DNA of 37,360 nucleotides, taken from positions 1 to 37,360 of the IMG/VR virus record IMGVR_UViG_3300044492_000297. One strand, written 5' to 3'. This document shows, piece after piece, positions 1 to 6,783 of this stretch. This DNA comes from a virus. A model generated the notes under the pieces. That model searched no databases, had not been told where the DNA came from, and saw only the letters and a list, made by a program, of their open reading frames with translations. How positions within the stretch are numbered: the first letter of the stretch is position 1; each line of letters begins with the position of its first letter. The position numbers and the translations under genes were made by a program.

Positions 1-1
1 G

Positions 2-108
<107 letters not shown>

Positions 109-128
109 GGTACCATACTCCTCTCCGG

Positions 129-233
129 ATGTCACTAGCTATCAACAAATCTGCCCCGCCTGAGTTTGACGGCTACATTCCGAACGACCGAGAAATCGCG
201 GCGCTGAGAAAGCGTGGGCCGCGCCGTGCCTGA
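129..233 (+). CDS. Small hypothetical protein, possibly 5'-truncated
   Basis: An ATG at 129 opens a 34-residue frame ending in TGA at 231-233. The product begins MSLAINKSAPP and ends basic (RKRGPRRA). It overlaps the next gene, whose possible starts are GTG at 214 or 226, in the same overlapping style as the rest of this block. There is no clear Shine-Dalgarno sequence before 129. Because the sequence upstream is the poly-C artefact, this could equally be the 3' end of a longer gene. Function unknown. Confidence 0.3.
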   Translation: MSLAINKSAPPEFDGYIPNDREIAALRKRGPRRA

Positions 234-516
234 TCACGAGCGGGTGATCGACGAGACCGCCCTGATCGTCACGCGTATGGCGGACGAGTTGCTCGCGAAA
301 GTTCCCACCCCGATGGAGATCGTCTTCCAGCCCATGACGATCCTCGAACTGGCGGGACTCGTACAGCTGGCGCTGCGGCATCCTGGCGTCACGCCGGATC
401 ACCGGCACACCGCGTCGCGGTTCCTAAACAGCATTCGTTTGTATTTTTCGGATTGTCCCGCCGTGCTTGAAGTACTGCGCCTCGGTGACGATCCCGCCAA
501 GGATCGAGAGCCATGA
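214..516 (+). CDS. Hypothetical protein, first full gene of the early block
   Basis: The frame gives 100 residues from GTG at 214, or 96 from a second in-frame GTG at 226; the sequence does not settle the start. The product is mainly helical, with the segment VTRMADELLAKVPTP followed by a leucine-rich stretch (TILELAGLVQLALRHP), and I recognise no family. Its stop overlaps the ATG of the J-domain gene in an ATGA at 513-516, so the two are probably translationally coupled. Such small soluble proteins are usual in early or accessory regions of temperate phages. Confidence 0.6.
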   Translation: MGRAVPDHERVIDETALIVTRMADELLAKVPTPMEIVFQPMTILELAGLVQLALRHPGVTPDHRHTASRFLNSIRLYFSDCPAVLEVLRLGDDPAKDREP

Positions 517-1136
517 GCCTCCTTGAGGGCAAGACGCGATGCCCGCTGTCCTGGCCCCTGGGCTGGAAACGGACCGTGCGCTATGACAGGAAACGCGCGT
601 CGTTCCGGTCGGCGCAGCAGGCGATGTCGGTGTCCGGTGGGCTGCGTCGGCTGTTGGGCGAGCTCGGGCGGCTCGGCGTGGCCGAGGGCGACTGCGTCAT
701 CTCCACGAACGTCCCGACACGATTGGATGGATTCCCGTATTCGACCGCGCGGGAGCCAGATGATCCCGGCGTCGCGGTGTACTTCCGGCTCAAGAAGCAG
801 GACCGCGTGCTCGCGTGCGACACCTGGACACGGGTGGCGGACAACCTGACGGCCGTCGCGCAGCATATCGATGCCCTGCGCCGCATCGACCGGTACGGCG
901 TGGGCACGCTGGAGCAGGCGTTCGCCGGCTATCAAGCACTGCCCGCGAAGGGGCAGACGTGGCGAGCCACGCTGGGCTTCGGCCCGACGCAGGACGTGAG
1001 CGAAGAGGCGATCGATGCGGCCTATTGGGCCCGTGCAAAGGTGATGCACCCGGACGTCCCGCAGACCGGGAGCCACGATGCGATGGCGACGTTGAACGAG
1101 GCCCGGGCGGATGCGCTGCGAGAACTGCGGGCGTGA
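513..1136 (+). CDS. Phage J-domain (DnaJ-like) protein
   Basis: This 207-residue protein carries a C-terminal J-like domain (about 150-207): a helix preceding the diagnostic HPD tripeptide (residues 179-181, in AKVMHPDVPQ) and a following helix containing LNEARADALREL. The HPD loop is what J-domains use to stimulate the ATPase of Hsp70. The first 150 residues (with RLDGFPYS and DPGVAVYF) match my memory of an N-terminal region common in phage-encoded J proteins, without zinc-finger or peptide-binding DnaJ domains. It begins in the ATGA overlap at 513. It may recruit host DnaK to a phage complex, but the partner is unknown. The J-domain is seen directly; the role is inferred. Confidence 0.8.
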   Translation: MSLLEGKTRCPLSWPLGWKRTVRYDRKRASFRSAQQAMSVSGGLRRLLGELGRLGVAEGDCVISTNVPTRLDGFPYSTAREPDDPGVAVYFRLKKQDRVLACDTWTRVADNLTAVAQHIDALRRIDRYGVGTLEQAFAGYQALPAKGQTWRATLGFGPTQDVSEEAIDAAYWARAKVMHPDVPQTGSHDAMATLNEARADALRELRA

Positions 1137-1309
1137 ATGTTACCGGCGACGCGTGCACGGGCCCCGCGGAGGATTTTACGAATTGTGAATCCTGTGGTTC
1201 GTGATCGTCGCGATCGTGAATTCCAGGCACCACTCACAACCGGCTGTTACGGCACGAAGCGTCAGGAAAGTACCGGAGCATGCAGGAACGGGCGGAAAGG
1301 ACTGAGCCG
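1137..1309. other. Intergenic region, probable promoter or leader
   Basis: This is the only sizeable gap (173 bp) in the first 6 kb on the plus strand. It is more AT-rich than its flanks and contains a short dyad, GATCG at 1203-1207 and CGATC at 1211-1215, plus similar words GTGAATCC and GTGAATTCC. These could be operator or promoter elements for the following gene block. I cannot assign convincing -35 and -10 boxes. A purine-rich GGAAAGG at about 1293-1299 serves the next start. Confidence 0.35.
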
Positions 1310-1609
1310 ATGAGCGACCAAGCGCAGCCGACGATCGACCATATCGAGTTCGCCTCCATCCTGAGCGCGCGGACGAAAGAGGGCCAAGTCGAGATGGTCC
1401 TGAACGGTCACAAGACCCAAATGACCCTCCCGAAAGCGCGCGAAGTCCTCGGCCTGCTCTCGGGCGCCATTGAGGCCGCCGTCTCCGACCAACTGCTCTT
1501 CCAATTCCTGACGACCCGGGTGGCCTTGTCCGAAGAGGCCGCCGCGCGGGCCCTGATGGACTTCCGCGACATGCGGCAAGGCTCGCGCGACACGGTCTGG
1601 CCGCAATGA
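1310..1609 (+). CDS. Hypothetical protein
   Basis: The ATG at 1310 is preferred over an upstream in-frame ATG at 1280 because GGAAAGG lies about ten bases before it. The product is 99 residues, starting MSDQAQPTIDHIEF. The middle (about 20-45) looks like a small beta sheet (EGQVEMVLNGHKTQMTLP); the second half is helical (REVLGLLSGAIEAAVSDQLL). No family is recognised. It shares an ATGA overlap (1606-1609) with the next gene and appears to head the long polycistron that runs to 6087. Confidence 0.65.
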   Translation: MSDQAQPTIDHIEFASILSARTKEGQVEMVLNGHKTQMTLPKAREVLGLLSGAIEAAVSDQLLFQFLTTRVALSEEAAARALMDFRDMRQGSRDTVWPQ

Positions 1610-1896
1610 CCGACCCGGTCTTCGTGCACACCGCACGCACGAGACGCCGGACCTGTCCGGCGTGTCAGACGCCGTTGGATGCGGCCACGAGTCTGTCCCT
1701 GGACGCGGCCGACCCGCAGCCGACGCTGTCGCCCGGCGATCTCACCGGCTGTGCCGGCTGTGGGACCATCCTCGTCGTGACCCGCGCGGGCTTTCGCGTC
1801 GCCACGGACAAGGATCTCTCGACCCTCGACCCCAAGCTGCGGGCGATCTTGTTGCAGTTCGTCGCCGAACATCCTACGGGCCAGCGGAGAAGCTAG
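1606..1896 (+). CDS. Small zinc-ribbon-like protein
   Basis: A 96-residue protein with two CxxC pairs, CPAC near residue 18 and CAGC near residue 50, spaced as in a zinc ribbon. The first 14 residues are basic (HTARTRRR) and the last part is a helix (LRAILLQFVAEHP). Zinc ribbons of this size act as DNA- or protein-binding modules, but nothing here shows which. The gene starts inside the stop of its upstream neighbour (ATGA) and ends directly before the methyltransferase ATG at 1897, so it is co-transcribed. Confidence 0.6.
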   Translation: MTDPVFVHTARTRRRTCPACQTPLDAATSLSLDAADPQPTLSPGDLTGCAGCGTILVVTRAGFRVATDKDLSTLDPKLRAILLQFVAEHPTGQRRS

Positions 1897-2676
1897 ATGC
1901 GCGACCACACTGCTGCCGCCGCCGCCCTCCGCGCCATGTTCCACCCGCCCGCGTGGGTCCAAGGCGGCATCAGCAGCCAGGATGCCGTGTTCCTCCTGGA
2001 GCTCGTGCGCGCGACCGCGCCGTACCGGATCGTTGAACTCGGGGTGGCCGCCGGGACGTCGTCGGCGGTGCTGCTCTTCGCCCTCGATCGCGCGACCGAG
2101 GACATCGACAGCGGCGAGCTCTACTCGCTGGACGTGCGCGAGACCTGCTATTTCGATTCGAGCCGCCAGACCGGCGCCGCCGTCGCCGAGATGTATCCCG
2201 CGCATCGGGCCGTCTGGTTGCGCGACACCGATCCGATCGGCGCGCGTCGCTTCAGCGTGGATCGGTGGGTGGCGGTGTTCGATCTCGCGTTCATCGATGC
2301 GACCCACGACCATCCCTGCCCGCTGCTCGATCTGCTGTACCTGGCGCCCGCGCTGCGACCGCGGGCCTGGGTCGCGTTGCACGATATCGATCTCCCGAAT
2401 CTGGACCCGAATGAGGGTTCCGGCGCGATGTGGCTCTTCGAGGCGTGGCCCTTTACGAAATTCCGGCCGCTGAGCGGCGTCTCGAATATCGGGGCGGTGC
2501 AATTGCCGGACGATCTCGGCTTGCTCGTCCCGATGGCCCTGGATCTGTTGACCTGGCCCATGAACGCCGTACCGCACGCCGAAGGCCTGGCGCCCGTCTT
2601 CGCGCCCATCGAGGCGGCGGCGCGGCGCCGGGGGCGCCCGGACCGCCGCGCGCGCGCAGAAAGGCATCGACGATGA
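1897..2676 (+). CDS. Class I SAM-dependent methyltransferase
   Basis: A 259-residue protein with a Rossmann methyltransferase pattern. Motif I is VELGVAAGTSSAVLL (about 46-60), followed by an acidic strand end (YSLDV, about 76-80). A second acidic motif, FIDATHDH (132-139), and LHDID (161-165) follow, as in the Methyltransf_24 / O-methyltransferase-like group that includes cephalosporin hydroxylase-type proteins. There is no NPPY or PCxxP motif, so it is not an obvious DNA base methylase. It more likely acts on a small molecule, sugar or protein; the substrate is unknown. The extreme C-terminus is Arg-rich and low in complexity. The gene abuts the preceding stop and overlaps the next gene by ATGA at 2673-2676. 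Confidence 0.75.
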   Translation: MRDHTAAAAALRAMFHPPAWVQGGISSQDAVFLLELVRATAPYRIVELGVAAGTSSAVLLFALDRATEDIDSGELYSLDVRETCYFDSSRQTGAAVAEMYPAHRAVWLRDTDPIGARRFSVDRWVAVFDLAFIDATHDHPCPLLDLLYLAPALRPRAWVALHDIDLPNLDPNEGSGAMWLFEAWPFTKFRPLSGVSNIGAVQLPDDLGLLVPMALDLLTWPMNAVPHAEGLAPVFAPIEAAARRRGRPDRRARAERHRR

Positions 2677-3188
2677 CCAGGAACAAGGATCAGAAGAGCG
2701 CCGCGGAATGCAGTCTCTGCGGCGATGTAGACAGCGCGCTGTTTCTGCACGCGGCGTGTCACCCGTCCGCACCGTTGCGAGCGATTAAGGAGGGCGATGT
2801 CCTCGTGCTTCGGTGCTACGTGCCCGACTGCGATCGGGAGGTGGTGCGCCTGGAGCTGGCGACCAGCGAGGCGATGACCGCGCTCGCCGCCGATCTTGAT
2901 CGTGTGCATCAAGAATACGCGGAGGTCAGCGAAGTCGCGGTGGACAATCGTGACCAGGTGATCGCGCTCACCGCCGAACTTGAGGAAGCGCGAGGACAGC
3001 GGGATCTTGCTGAACAGCGCCAACTGGATCGGGGCGCGCAATTGAGCGAGTTGTCGGCGGCCCTTGAGGAGAGCGTCAAGCTCCAAGCCCATTACGCGAA
3101 GCTCCTGAACATGCACGATGGCGGCGAGCGGATGATCTTCCCGACCGTCGAATCGTGGCTGGCCCGACTGCGGCGGCTGCGTCAATGA
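2673..3188 (+). CDS. Cys-rich N-terminus plus coiled-coil protein
   Basis: The start is the ATG in the ATGA overlap at 2673 rather than the longer upstream frame, which lies within the methyltransferase gene. The 171-residue product has a Cys/His cluster at residues 13-50 (CSLC, then HAAC, CYVPDC), probably binding zinc. This is followed by a long heptad-like region (about 65-145) rich in Ala, Glu, Leu and Gln, predicted to be a coiled coil. The arrangement recalls phage zinc-finger proteins related to CHC2-type primase fingers, but no catalytic domain follows and I do not claim that function. Confidence 0.6.
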   Translation: MTRNKDQKSAAECSLCGDVDSALFLHAACHPSAPLRAIKEGDVLVLRCYVPDCDREVVRLELATSEAMTALAADLDRVHQEYAEVSEVAVDNRDQVIALTAELEEARGQRDLAEQRQLDRGAQLSELSAALEESVKLQAHYAKLLNMHDGGERMIFPTVESWLARLRRLRQ

Positions 3189-3406
3189 GCGAACAGTTCA
3201 TCGTCGCGGAGGTGTCCAAGAACTGGATCGCCGGCCAGGAACTGACGCCTGGGTCCGGCCTCCTCGCGCAACAATTCGAGCACGTGATCGCCGTGAACCA
3301 TGCGCGCGGTTACCGGCTCCTCACGTTCCAACTCCATCGGCTCATGACCCAGCCGGACGAACTGAACGAAACCATCATCGCCGTGTTCGAGAGGATCCAT
3401 GTCTGA
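3185..3406 (+). CDS. Small hypothetical protein
   Basis: The 73-residue product (MSEQFIVAEVSKNW...) starts in the ATGA overlap at 3185. It reads as a compact alpha/beta protein with the segment HARGYRLLTFQLHR in the middle and a helical end (ELNETIIAVFERIHV). It looks like the single-domain accessory proteins found in phage early operons, and I recognise no specific family. The stop at 3404-3406 overlaps the next gene's ATG at 3399 by eight bases. Confidence 0.55.
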   Translation: MSEQFIVAEVSKNWIAGQELTPGSGLLAQQFEHVIAVNHARGYRLLTFQLHRLMTQPDELNETIIAVFERIHV

Positions 3407-3647
3407 TCAGCCCCCGGCCGCCGCGCTTTGCGGCGCGGAGATCCAAGAACGGCTCCGCGCGTTTCTCCTCGACATGATGTCGCAGGCGGCGCCACACGAG
3501 ATCGCGGCCGCCCTCATGTATGAGCACGTCAGCATCTTGGCCAGCGTCGCGACGTCTGAATTCGCGGCGCTGACGGCCCTCAAGGAGAGCTTCTTCTTGG
3601 CGGTCACGCAGATCGGGACGCATGGGATTGGGCACCCGCATCCATGA
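3399..3647 (+). CDS. Hypothetical protein, paralogue of the 3863-4102 product
   Basis: An 82-residue, mainly helical protein. It shares a pattern with the product of 3863-4102: RLRxFLxDxM, then IAAALxYExVS, and an identical GxGHPHP ending. The conserved order, similar length and conserved C-terminal GHPHP identify a local duplication. The His-Pro-His tail could bind metal, but that is a guess. The gene begins within its neighbour's stop and ends in an ATGA with the next gene. Confidence 0.6.
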   Translation: MSDQPPAAALCGAEIQERLRAFLLDMMSQAAPHEIAAALMYEHVSILASVATSEFAALTALKESFFLAVTQIGTHGIGHPHP

Positions 3648-3841
3648 CGCCGCGCACCGACGACGAGCAATCGCCCGTGCATCCGTTCTGGTGCGACGAG
3701 TGTGGGGGGAAGGCCGCCTTCACGATCCAGGGCTGCCCGATTCAACACGCAGCCGCATGCCCACGCCGCGGCGAGGATCCCATGACGGTGTTCGCGCGGG
3801 CGAAGGCGTACTGCCAGCGAACCGGCAAGGCGATCCCTTGA
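3644..3841 (+). CDS. Small Cys-rich (zinc-binding) protein between the duplicated genes
   Basis: A 65-residue protein with CDEC near residue 17, then isolated cysteines at CPIQH and ACPRR, a pattern fitting one structural zinc site. The C-terminal third is a basic helix (TVFARAKAYCQRTGKAIP). It starts in an ATGA at 3644 and is followed by a 21-base gap with a strong GAGGAGTGAG ribosome-binding site for the next gene. It separates the two paralogues on either side. No function is assigned. Confidence 0.55.
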   Translation: MTPRTDDEQSPVHPFWCDECGGKAAFTIQGCPIQHAAACPRRGEDPMTVFARAKAYCQRTGKAIP

Positions 3842-3862
3842 CGATCGAGAGGAGTGAGAACG

Positions 3863-4102
3863 ATGCCTGACCTGTCCCCTGAGCACACCGCGGAATTGCA
3901 CCGCCGCCTCCGCCGCTTCCTGATCGACACGATGGCGCGAGAATCGCCGGCGTCCATTGCGGCCGCGCTCTGGTATGAGCTCGTCAGTCTCGCCGCGTGC
4001 GTGTCCGAGAGCGAAGCGGACGCGATGGCGCTCCTGGACCACGGGCGAAGGGACGCGCGCGAGCAAATCCGCGCCTTCGGCGTGGGGCACCCGCACCCGT
4101 GA
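3863..4102 (+). CDS. Hypothetical protein, paralogue of the 3399-3647 product
   Basis: The ATG at 3863 is chosen over the in-frame ATG at 3854 because GAGGAGTGAG (about 3849-3858) sits at the right distance. The 79-residue product begins MPDLSPEHTAELHRRLRRFL and ends FGVGHPHP. Shared residues with the earlier copy run through most of its length, including the IAAALWYELVS helix. The divergent middle (LDHGRRDAREQIR) suggests specialisation after duplication rather than assembly duplication. Function unknown. Confidence 0.6.
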   Translation: MPDLSPEHTAELHRRLRRFLIDTMARESPASIAAALWYELVSLAACVSESEADAMALLDHGRRDAREQIRAFGVGHPHP

Positions 4103-4107
4103 GACCG

Positions 4108-4416
4108 ATGCATTACATCCTCGCTGGGAGGACGCCCGTGGCGGTCGATCTCATGACCTGGGCCGTGTGGTTCGAGGACAACGAGAACCGGCGCATCGCG
4201 GACGATACGATCGGCGCCAGCCGCGTCTCGACCGTCTTCCTCGGCCTCGACCACAACTTCCGGCCGACGGGCCCGCCGATCCTCTTCGAGACGATGGTCT
4301 TCGCCGGCCCGCTCGATGGCGAATGCAGCCGGTATCTCACGTACGACGACGCGGAGGCGGGCCATACGGCCATGCTGGTGCGCGTCGCCGAGGCGACGGA
4401 GGCCGGGCGCCCTTGA
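4108..4416 (+). CDS. Conserved phage hypothetical protein
   Basis: A 102-residue protein from ATG 4108. It has the arrangement DLMTWAVWFEDNENRRIA, DTIGASRVSTVFLGLDHNF, then LFETMVFAGPLDGE and a C-terminal helix with AEAGHTAMLVRVAEA. This LGLDHNF/ETMVFxGPLD signature is one I remember from many unrelated phage and prophage genomes as a small uncharacterised family. No enzyme motif can be read. The last base pairs (TGA 4414-4416) overlap a tiny TTG frame that runs to the next gene's start. Confidence 0.7.
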   Translation: MHYILAGRTPVAVDLMTWAVWFEDNENRRIADDTIGASRVSTVFLGLDHNFRPTGPPILFETMVFAGPLDGECSRYLTYDDAEAGHTAMLVRVAEATEAGRP

Positions 4417-4441
4417 AGATTTACCGCACGAGGAGGGGGAA

Positions 4442-5143
4442 ATGACGGAACTGCGGAAAGAACTCGAAGCCCTGCCGACGCGTATGCGCCGGCTGTCGCT
4501 CGATGCGCGGGGGTATCCCGTCCCCTGGTTCGTGGCCTGGCAGAACGGCGCCCCGGAGTTTCGCGCGATGGACGTCGCCAAGCTGCGGCGGGCCGTGCGC
4601 GAGCGCCGGTGCTGGGTCTGCGGCCAGATCCTCGGCCGGCACCTCGCGTTCGTGGTCGGCCCCATGTGCGGCGTCAACCGCACCAGCGCGGAGCCGCCAT
4701 CGCATCTCGAGTGCGCGGAATGGTCCGCGCGCAACTGCCCGTTCCTGTCGCGGCCCCACATGGTGCGCCGCGAGGATGACGTGATCAATGACGCGGCGCT
4801 GCTCAAGCAGAGCGACGGGTTCGCGTTGGCGCGCAATCCCGGCGTGACGCTGGTGTGGATCACACGTCACTACCGGACCTTCCGTGGCCCTGGCCCGATC
4901 GTGGCGGGGAAGCCCGCAGGCGGCACGCTCGGCAAGCTGTTGTTCGAAATGGGCGAGCCCGAGCGTGTCCTGTTCTACGCGTCCGGGCGCCCCGCGACAC
5001 GCGCCGAAGTCGTCGCGGCGGTGGAGTCGGGCCTCCCCGCGTTGGCAGAAATGGCGGAACTGCAGCGCGAGGAGGGGGCGCCCGCCGCTCTGCTCGCCAT
5101 GAAGGCGAAGTTCGAAGCGTGGTATCCGAATGCACCCCGATGA
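4442..5143 (+). CDS. Conserved phage hypothetical protein with zinc-binding cysteines
   Basis: The ATG at 4442 follows an excellent AGGAGGGGGA site, so the longer upstream frame is rejected. The product is 233 residues. It has RGYPVPWFVAWQNGAPEFR (about 24-42), then CWVCGQILG (about 58-66), GPMCGVNR, PSHLECAEWSARNCPFL (about 92-107) and a second half with no familiar motif. The spaced Cys/His pairs suggest a metal-stabilised fold. I recall this pattern from other phage genomes as an uncharacterised family. It ends in an ATGA with the DUF3846-like gene. Confidence 0.7.
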   Translation: MTELRKELEALPTRMRRLSLDARGYPVPWFVAWQNGAPEFRAMDVAKLRRAVRERRCWVCGQILGRHLAFVVGPMCGVNRTSAEPPSHLECAEWSARNCPFLSRPHMVRREDDVINDAALLKQSDGFALARNPGVTLVWITRHYRTFRGPGPIVAGKPAGGTLGKLLFEMGEPERVLFYASGRPATRAEVVAAVESGLPALAEMAELQREEGAPAALLAMKAKFEAWYPNAPR

Positions 5144-5394
5144 AGATCTACCGGGCCGCCTCCGGCGAGATCGAGCGCGTCCCGCTCGAAGGTCCGCACG
5201 TCACGCTCGCCGAACTGCAGCGAGCCGTTGGTGGGTATATCGAGGCGATCCCGGGCGCGCGGATCGGCCGCGCCTTCTGTAACGAGGACGGACGCAATCT
5301 CGGGCTGCCAGTCAATGTCGCCGCCTCGATTCGCTTCCGCCAGGCGCTCGTCGGCGATGTGGTCGAGCTCGAACCGGGCGAGCGCCACTCATGA
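5140..5394 (+). CDS. DUF3846-like protein
   Basis: An 84-residue protein starting at the ATGA overlap at 5140. The order LAELQRAVGGYIEAIP, then CNEDGRNLGLPVNVAAS, then ALVGDVVEL is the hallmark of the DUF3846 family: a small alpha/beta protein frequently encoded in phage and plasmid accessory regions, with a conserved NExG and an N-x-x-A. No biochemical role is established. The gene is coupled both upstream and downstream (ATGA at 5391-5394). Confidence 0.75.
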   Translation: MKIYRAASGEIERVPLEGPHVTLAELQRAVGGYIEAIPGARIGRAFCNEDGRNLGLPVNVAASIRFRQALVGDVVELEPGERHS

Positions 5395-5696
5395 GCGACG
5401 ATGTTCTCTTGCCCCCAGCGCGCCCCTTTCAGCGTGGCGACTTCGTCATCATCAGCGCGCACGGGGTGAGCAAGGGGGCGATGGTTGTGCTGGCGAGCGA
5501 GAACGGGCGCTCATTGATGGTGATGTGCGACGGCGGGCTGTTCTGGCCTGATGACGAGGGCGGCTACGCAGGCGCGATTCCGCTGCTCCAACAGGATGAC
5601 GGCACCTACGTCGAACTGATCAATCGCCGTCCCGTCGGGATCGAGCTGGCCCCTGAGCCGCTAACGGGAACGAAAGGCCGGATGCCTTGGCACTGA
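5391..5696 (+). CDS. Small hypothetical beta-rich protein
   Basis: A 101-residue protein starting in the ATGA overlap at 5391. The core PFQRGDFVIISAHGVSKGAM with alternating hydrophobics reads as an SH3-like or small-barrel fold, followed by DDGTYVELINRRPVGIEL. No catalytic motif or family assignment. Its TGA (5694-5696) shares its last base with the next gene's ATG at 5696. Confidence 0.55.
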   Translation: MSDDVLLPPARPFQRGDFVIISAHGVSKGAMVVLASENGRSLMVMCDGGLFWPDDEGGYAGAIPLLQQDDGTYVELINRRPVGIELAPEPLTGTKGRMPWH

Positions 5697-5896
5697 TGGT
5701 GACGGTCCACTTCGTCGACGTTGGGCGGAACAAGGAAACGTGGTCGGTCACGCTCCCGCGCCCGCTCACCCATCACGCGCTCTATCGCGAAGTGAGGAAG
5801 AACGGGCGCCTCCTGTCACAAGACATCGAATTCACCGACGACGGCGGGATCTATGTTGGGTTGGGCCTGCGCGTCGGCTCATGGAGGACTGAGTGA
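5696..5896 (+). CDS. Small hypothetical protein
   Basis: The start is taken as the ATG at 5696 within TGATG; an in-frame TTG at 5687 would add three residues. The product is 66 residues (MVTVHFVDVGRNKETWSVTLP...), a beta-rich small domain ending in a GGIYVGLGLRVGSW motif. No family is recognised. It is followed by a GTGA overlap at 5893-5896, so it belongs to the same polycistron. Confidence 0.55.
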   Translation: MVTVHFVDVGRNKETWSVTLPRPLTHHALYREVRKNGRLLSQDIEFTDDGGIYVGLGLRVGSWRTE

Positions 5897-6087
5897 CCGG
5901 CCCGATCATGCGCGTCAGGTGCACGCGCTGCGGCGGGCTGTTCGCCAGGCGTCGCGATGGCACGCCGTACCTGCACCACTGCACCGATGGGAGTTGGCGG
6001 CCGGCGCCGCGGGCGCGGTGTGGGGGCTGCGGCGCCTACGTGGCGAAGGCGCGAGGGACGCTATGCCGGAAATGCGGCCGGTACTAA
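5893..6087 (+). CDS. Double zinc-ribbon small protein, last gene of the early block
   Basis: A 64-residue basic protein starting with GTG in a GTGA overlap. It has CTRCGG near residue 10, HHC near 29, CGGC near 44 and CRKC near 58, enough ligands for two zinc sites. Its TAA (6085-6087) overlaps the TAG of the convergent minus-strand gene (6084-6086), so two transcription units collide tail to tail with no intervening terminator. A nucleic-acid-binding or adaptor role is plausible for such a protein but not shown. Confidence 0.6.
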   Translation: MTGPIMRVRCTRCGGLFARRRDGTPYLHHCTDGSWRPAPRARCGGCGAYVAKARGTLCRKCGRY

Positions 6088-6287
6088 TCCTTTGGCAGCA
6101 CGTCGGCCAGCCGGATCTTGATCCACTCCTGGCGCGTCACGCCAACCCAGGTCGCCTCGCGGTCAATAGCGCGGAGGAACTCGGTCGGGAAGTCCACAGT
6201 GACGCGCTCGAACCGGGCGGCCGATGACTTGGGCGCGCGGTTCCTCTTCACGCGTCGGCGCGTCACGGGGTGCTTCTTCGTCTTCAC
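6084..6287 (-). CDS. Ribbon-helix-helix (CopG-like) DNA-binding protein
   Basis: Starts with GTG at 6287, in a GTGA overlap with its upstream partner, giving 67 residues. The basic N-terminus (KTKKHPVTRRRVKRNR) precedes an RHH domain: strand RFERVTVDFP, helix TEFLRAIDREATWVG, turn and second helix VTRQEWIKIRLADVL. RHH proteins bind DNA as dimers and usually repress their own operon, commonly as antitoxins. There is no recognisable toxin beside it, so it may be a phage regulator instead. It is the last gene of a three-gene minus-strand unit. Confidence 0.7.
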   Translation of the reverse strand: MKTKKHPVTRRRVKRNRAPKSSAARFERVTVDFPTEFLRAIDREATWVGVTRQEWIKIRLADVLPKD

Positions 6288-6469
6288 GCGCGGGCGGTGG
6301 CGATCTCGGCCCGCGCTTCTTCGGCGAGCTGGTCGAGCGCCTCGGGCGACGTCGCAAACTGCCGCGTCCACTCCGCCTCGTCCGCGATCTCCTCGACCAG
6401 CCAACGGGCGATGCGGTCCTGGTCCTCCGGCGCGAGCGTGGCGAGGGCGGCGTCTAGCGTGGGCGTCAT
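6284..6469 (-). CDS. Small acidic antitoxin-like protein
   Basis: A 61-residue, acidic, helical protein. Its pattern is LAPEDQDRIARWLVEEIADEAEW, then SPEALDQLAEEARAEI. This is like short antitoxin-type proteins that I remember accompanying RelE or PIN toxins in bacterial genomes, except that its C-terminal toxin-binding tail is missing or very short. It overlaps its neighbours on both sides (ATGA at 6466-6469, GTGA at 6284-6287). It could instead be a small regulator partner of the RHH protein. The family resemblance is from memory and unverified. Confidence 0.5.
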   Translation of the reverse strand: MTPTLDAALATLAPEDQDRIARWLVEEIADEAEWTRQFATSPEALDQLAEEARAEIATARA

Positions 6470-6678
6470 GCTTCGGCCGTCCCTGGCGGCTCGTTCAATT
6501 CCTTCAACGTTTGCCGAAACGCCGCGCGTATCAATTGCTGCATCTCGGCGCGGAACTCGGGCTCGCGCAGGAGCTCCCGCGCGAGCTCTTCGGCCAACGT
6601 ATCGATCGAACGGCCCAAGCTGTTGATGACGGACGAGGCGGTTTGTTTGCGGACGATCTCGGTGAGGAGCGTGCTCAT
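6466..6678 (-). CDS. Small helical hypothetical protein, first gene of the minus-strand trio
   Basis: A 70-residue, mostly helical protein (MSTLLTEIVRKQTASSVINSLGRS...) with amphipathic helices LAEELARELLREPEF and AEMQQLIRAAFRQTL. No motif is recognised. It starts at 6678, on the edge of the 460-bp non-coding region shared with the divergent AlpA/integrase unit, so its promoter must lie there. It is translationally coupled to the downstream acidic protein by ATGA. Confidence 0.55.
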   Translation of the reverse strand: MSTLLTEIVRKQTASSVINSLGRSIDTLAEELARELLREPEFRAEMQQLIRAAFRQTLKELNEPPGTAEA

Positions 6679-6783
6679 GCGAGTAGTTTACTGTCAGTTT
6701 ATGGCGCTATCCAAGCGCAGCCCGGACCCCCGTTTCGCCAACGCCACCAACCACCGGCGACCGCGGAAATCCGCGCCACGACT

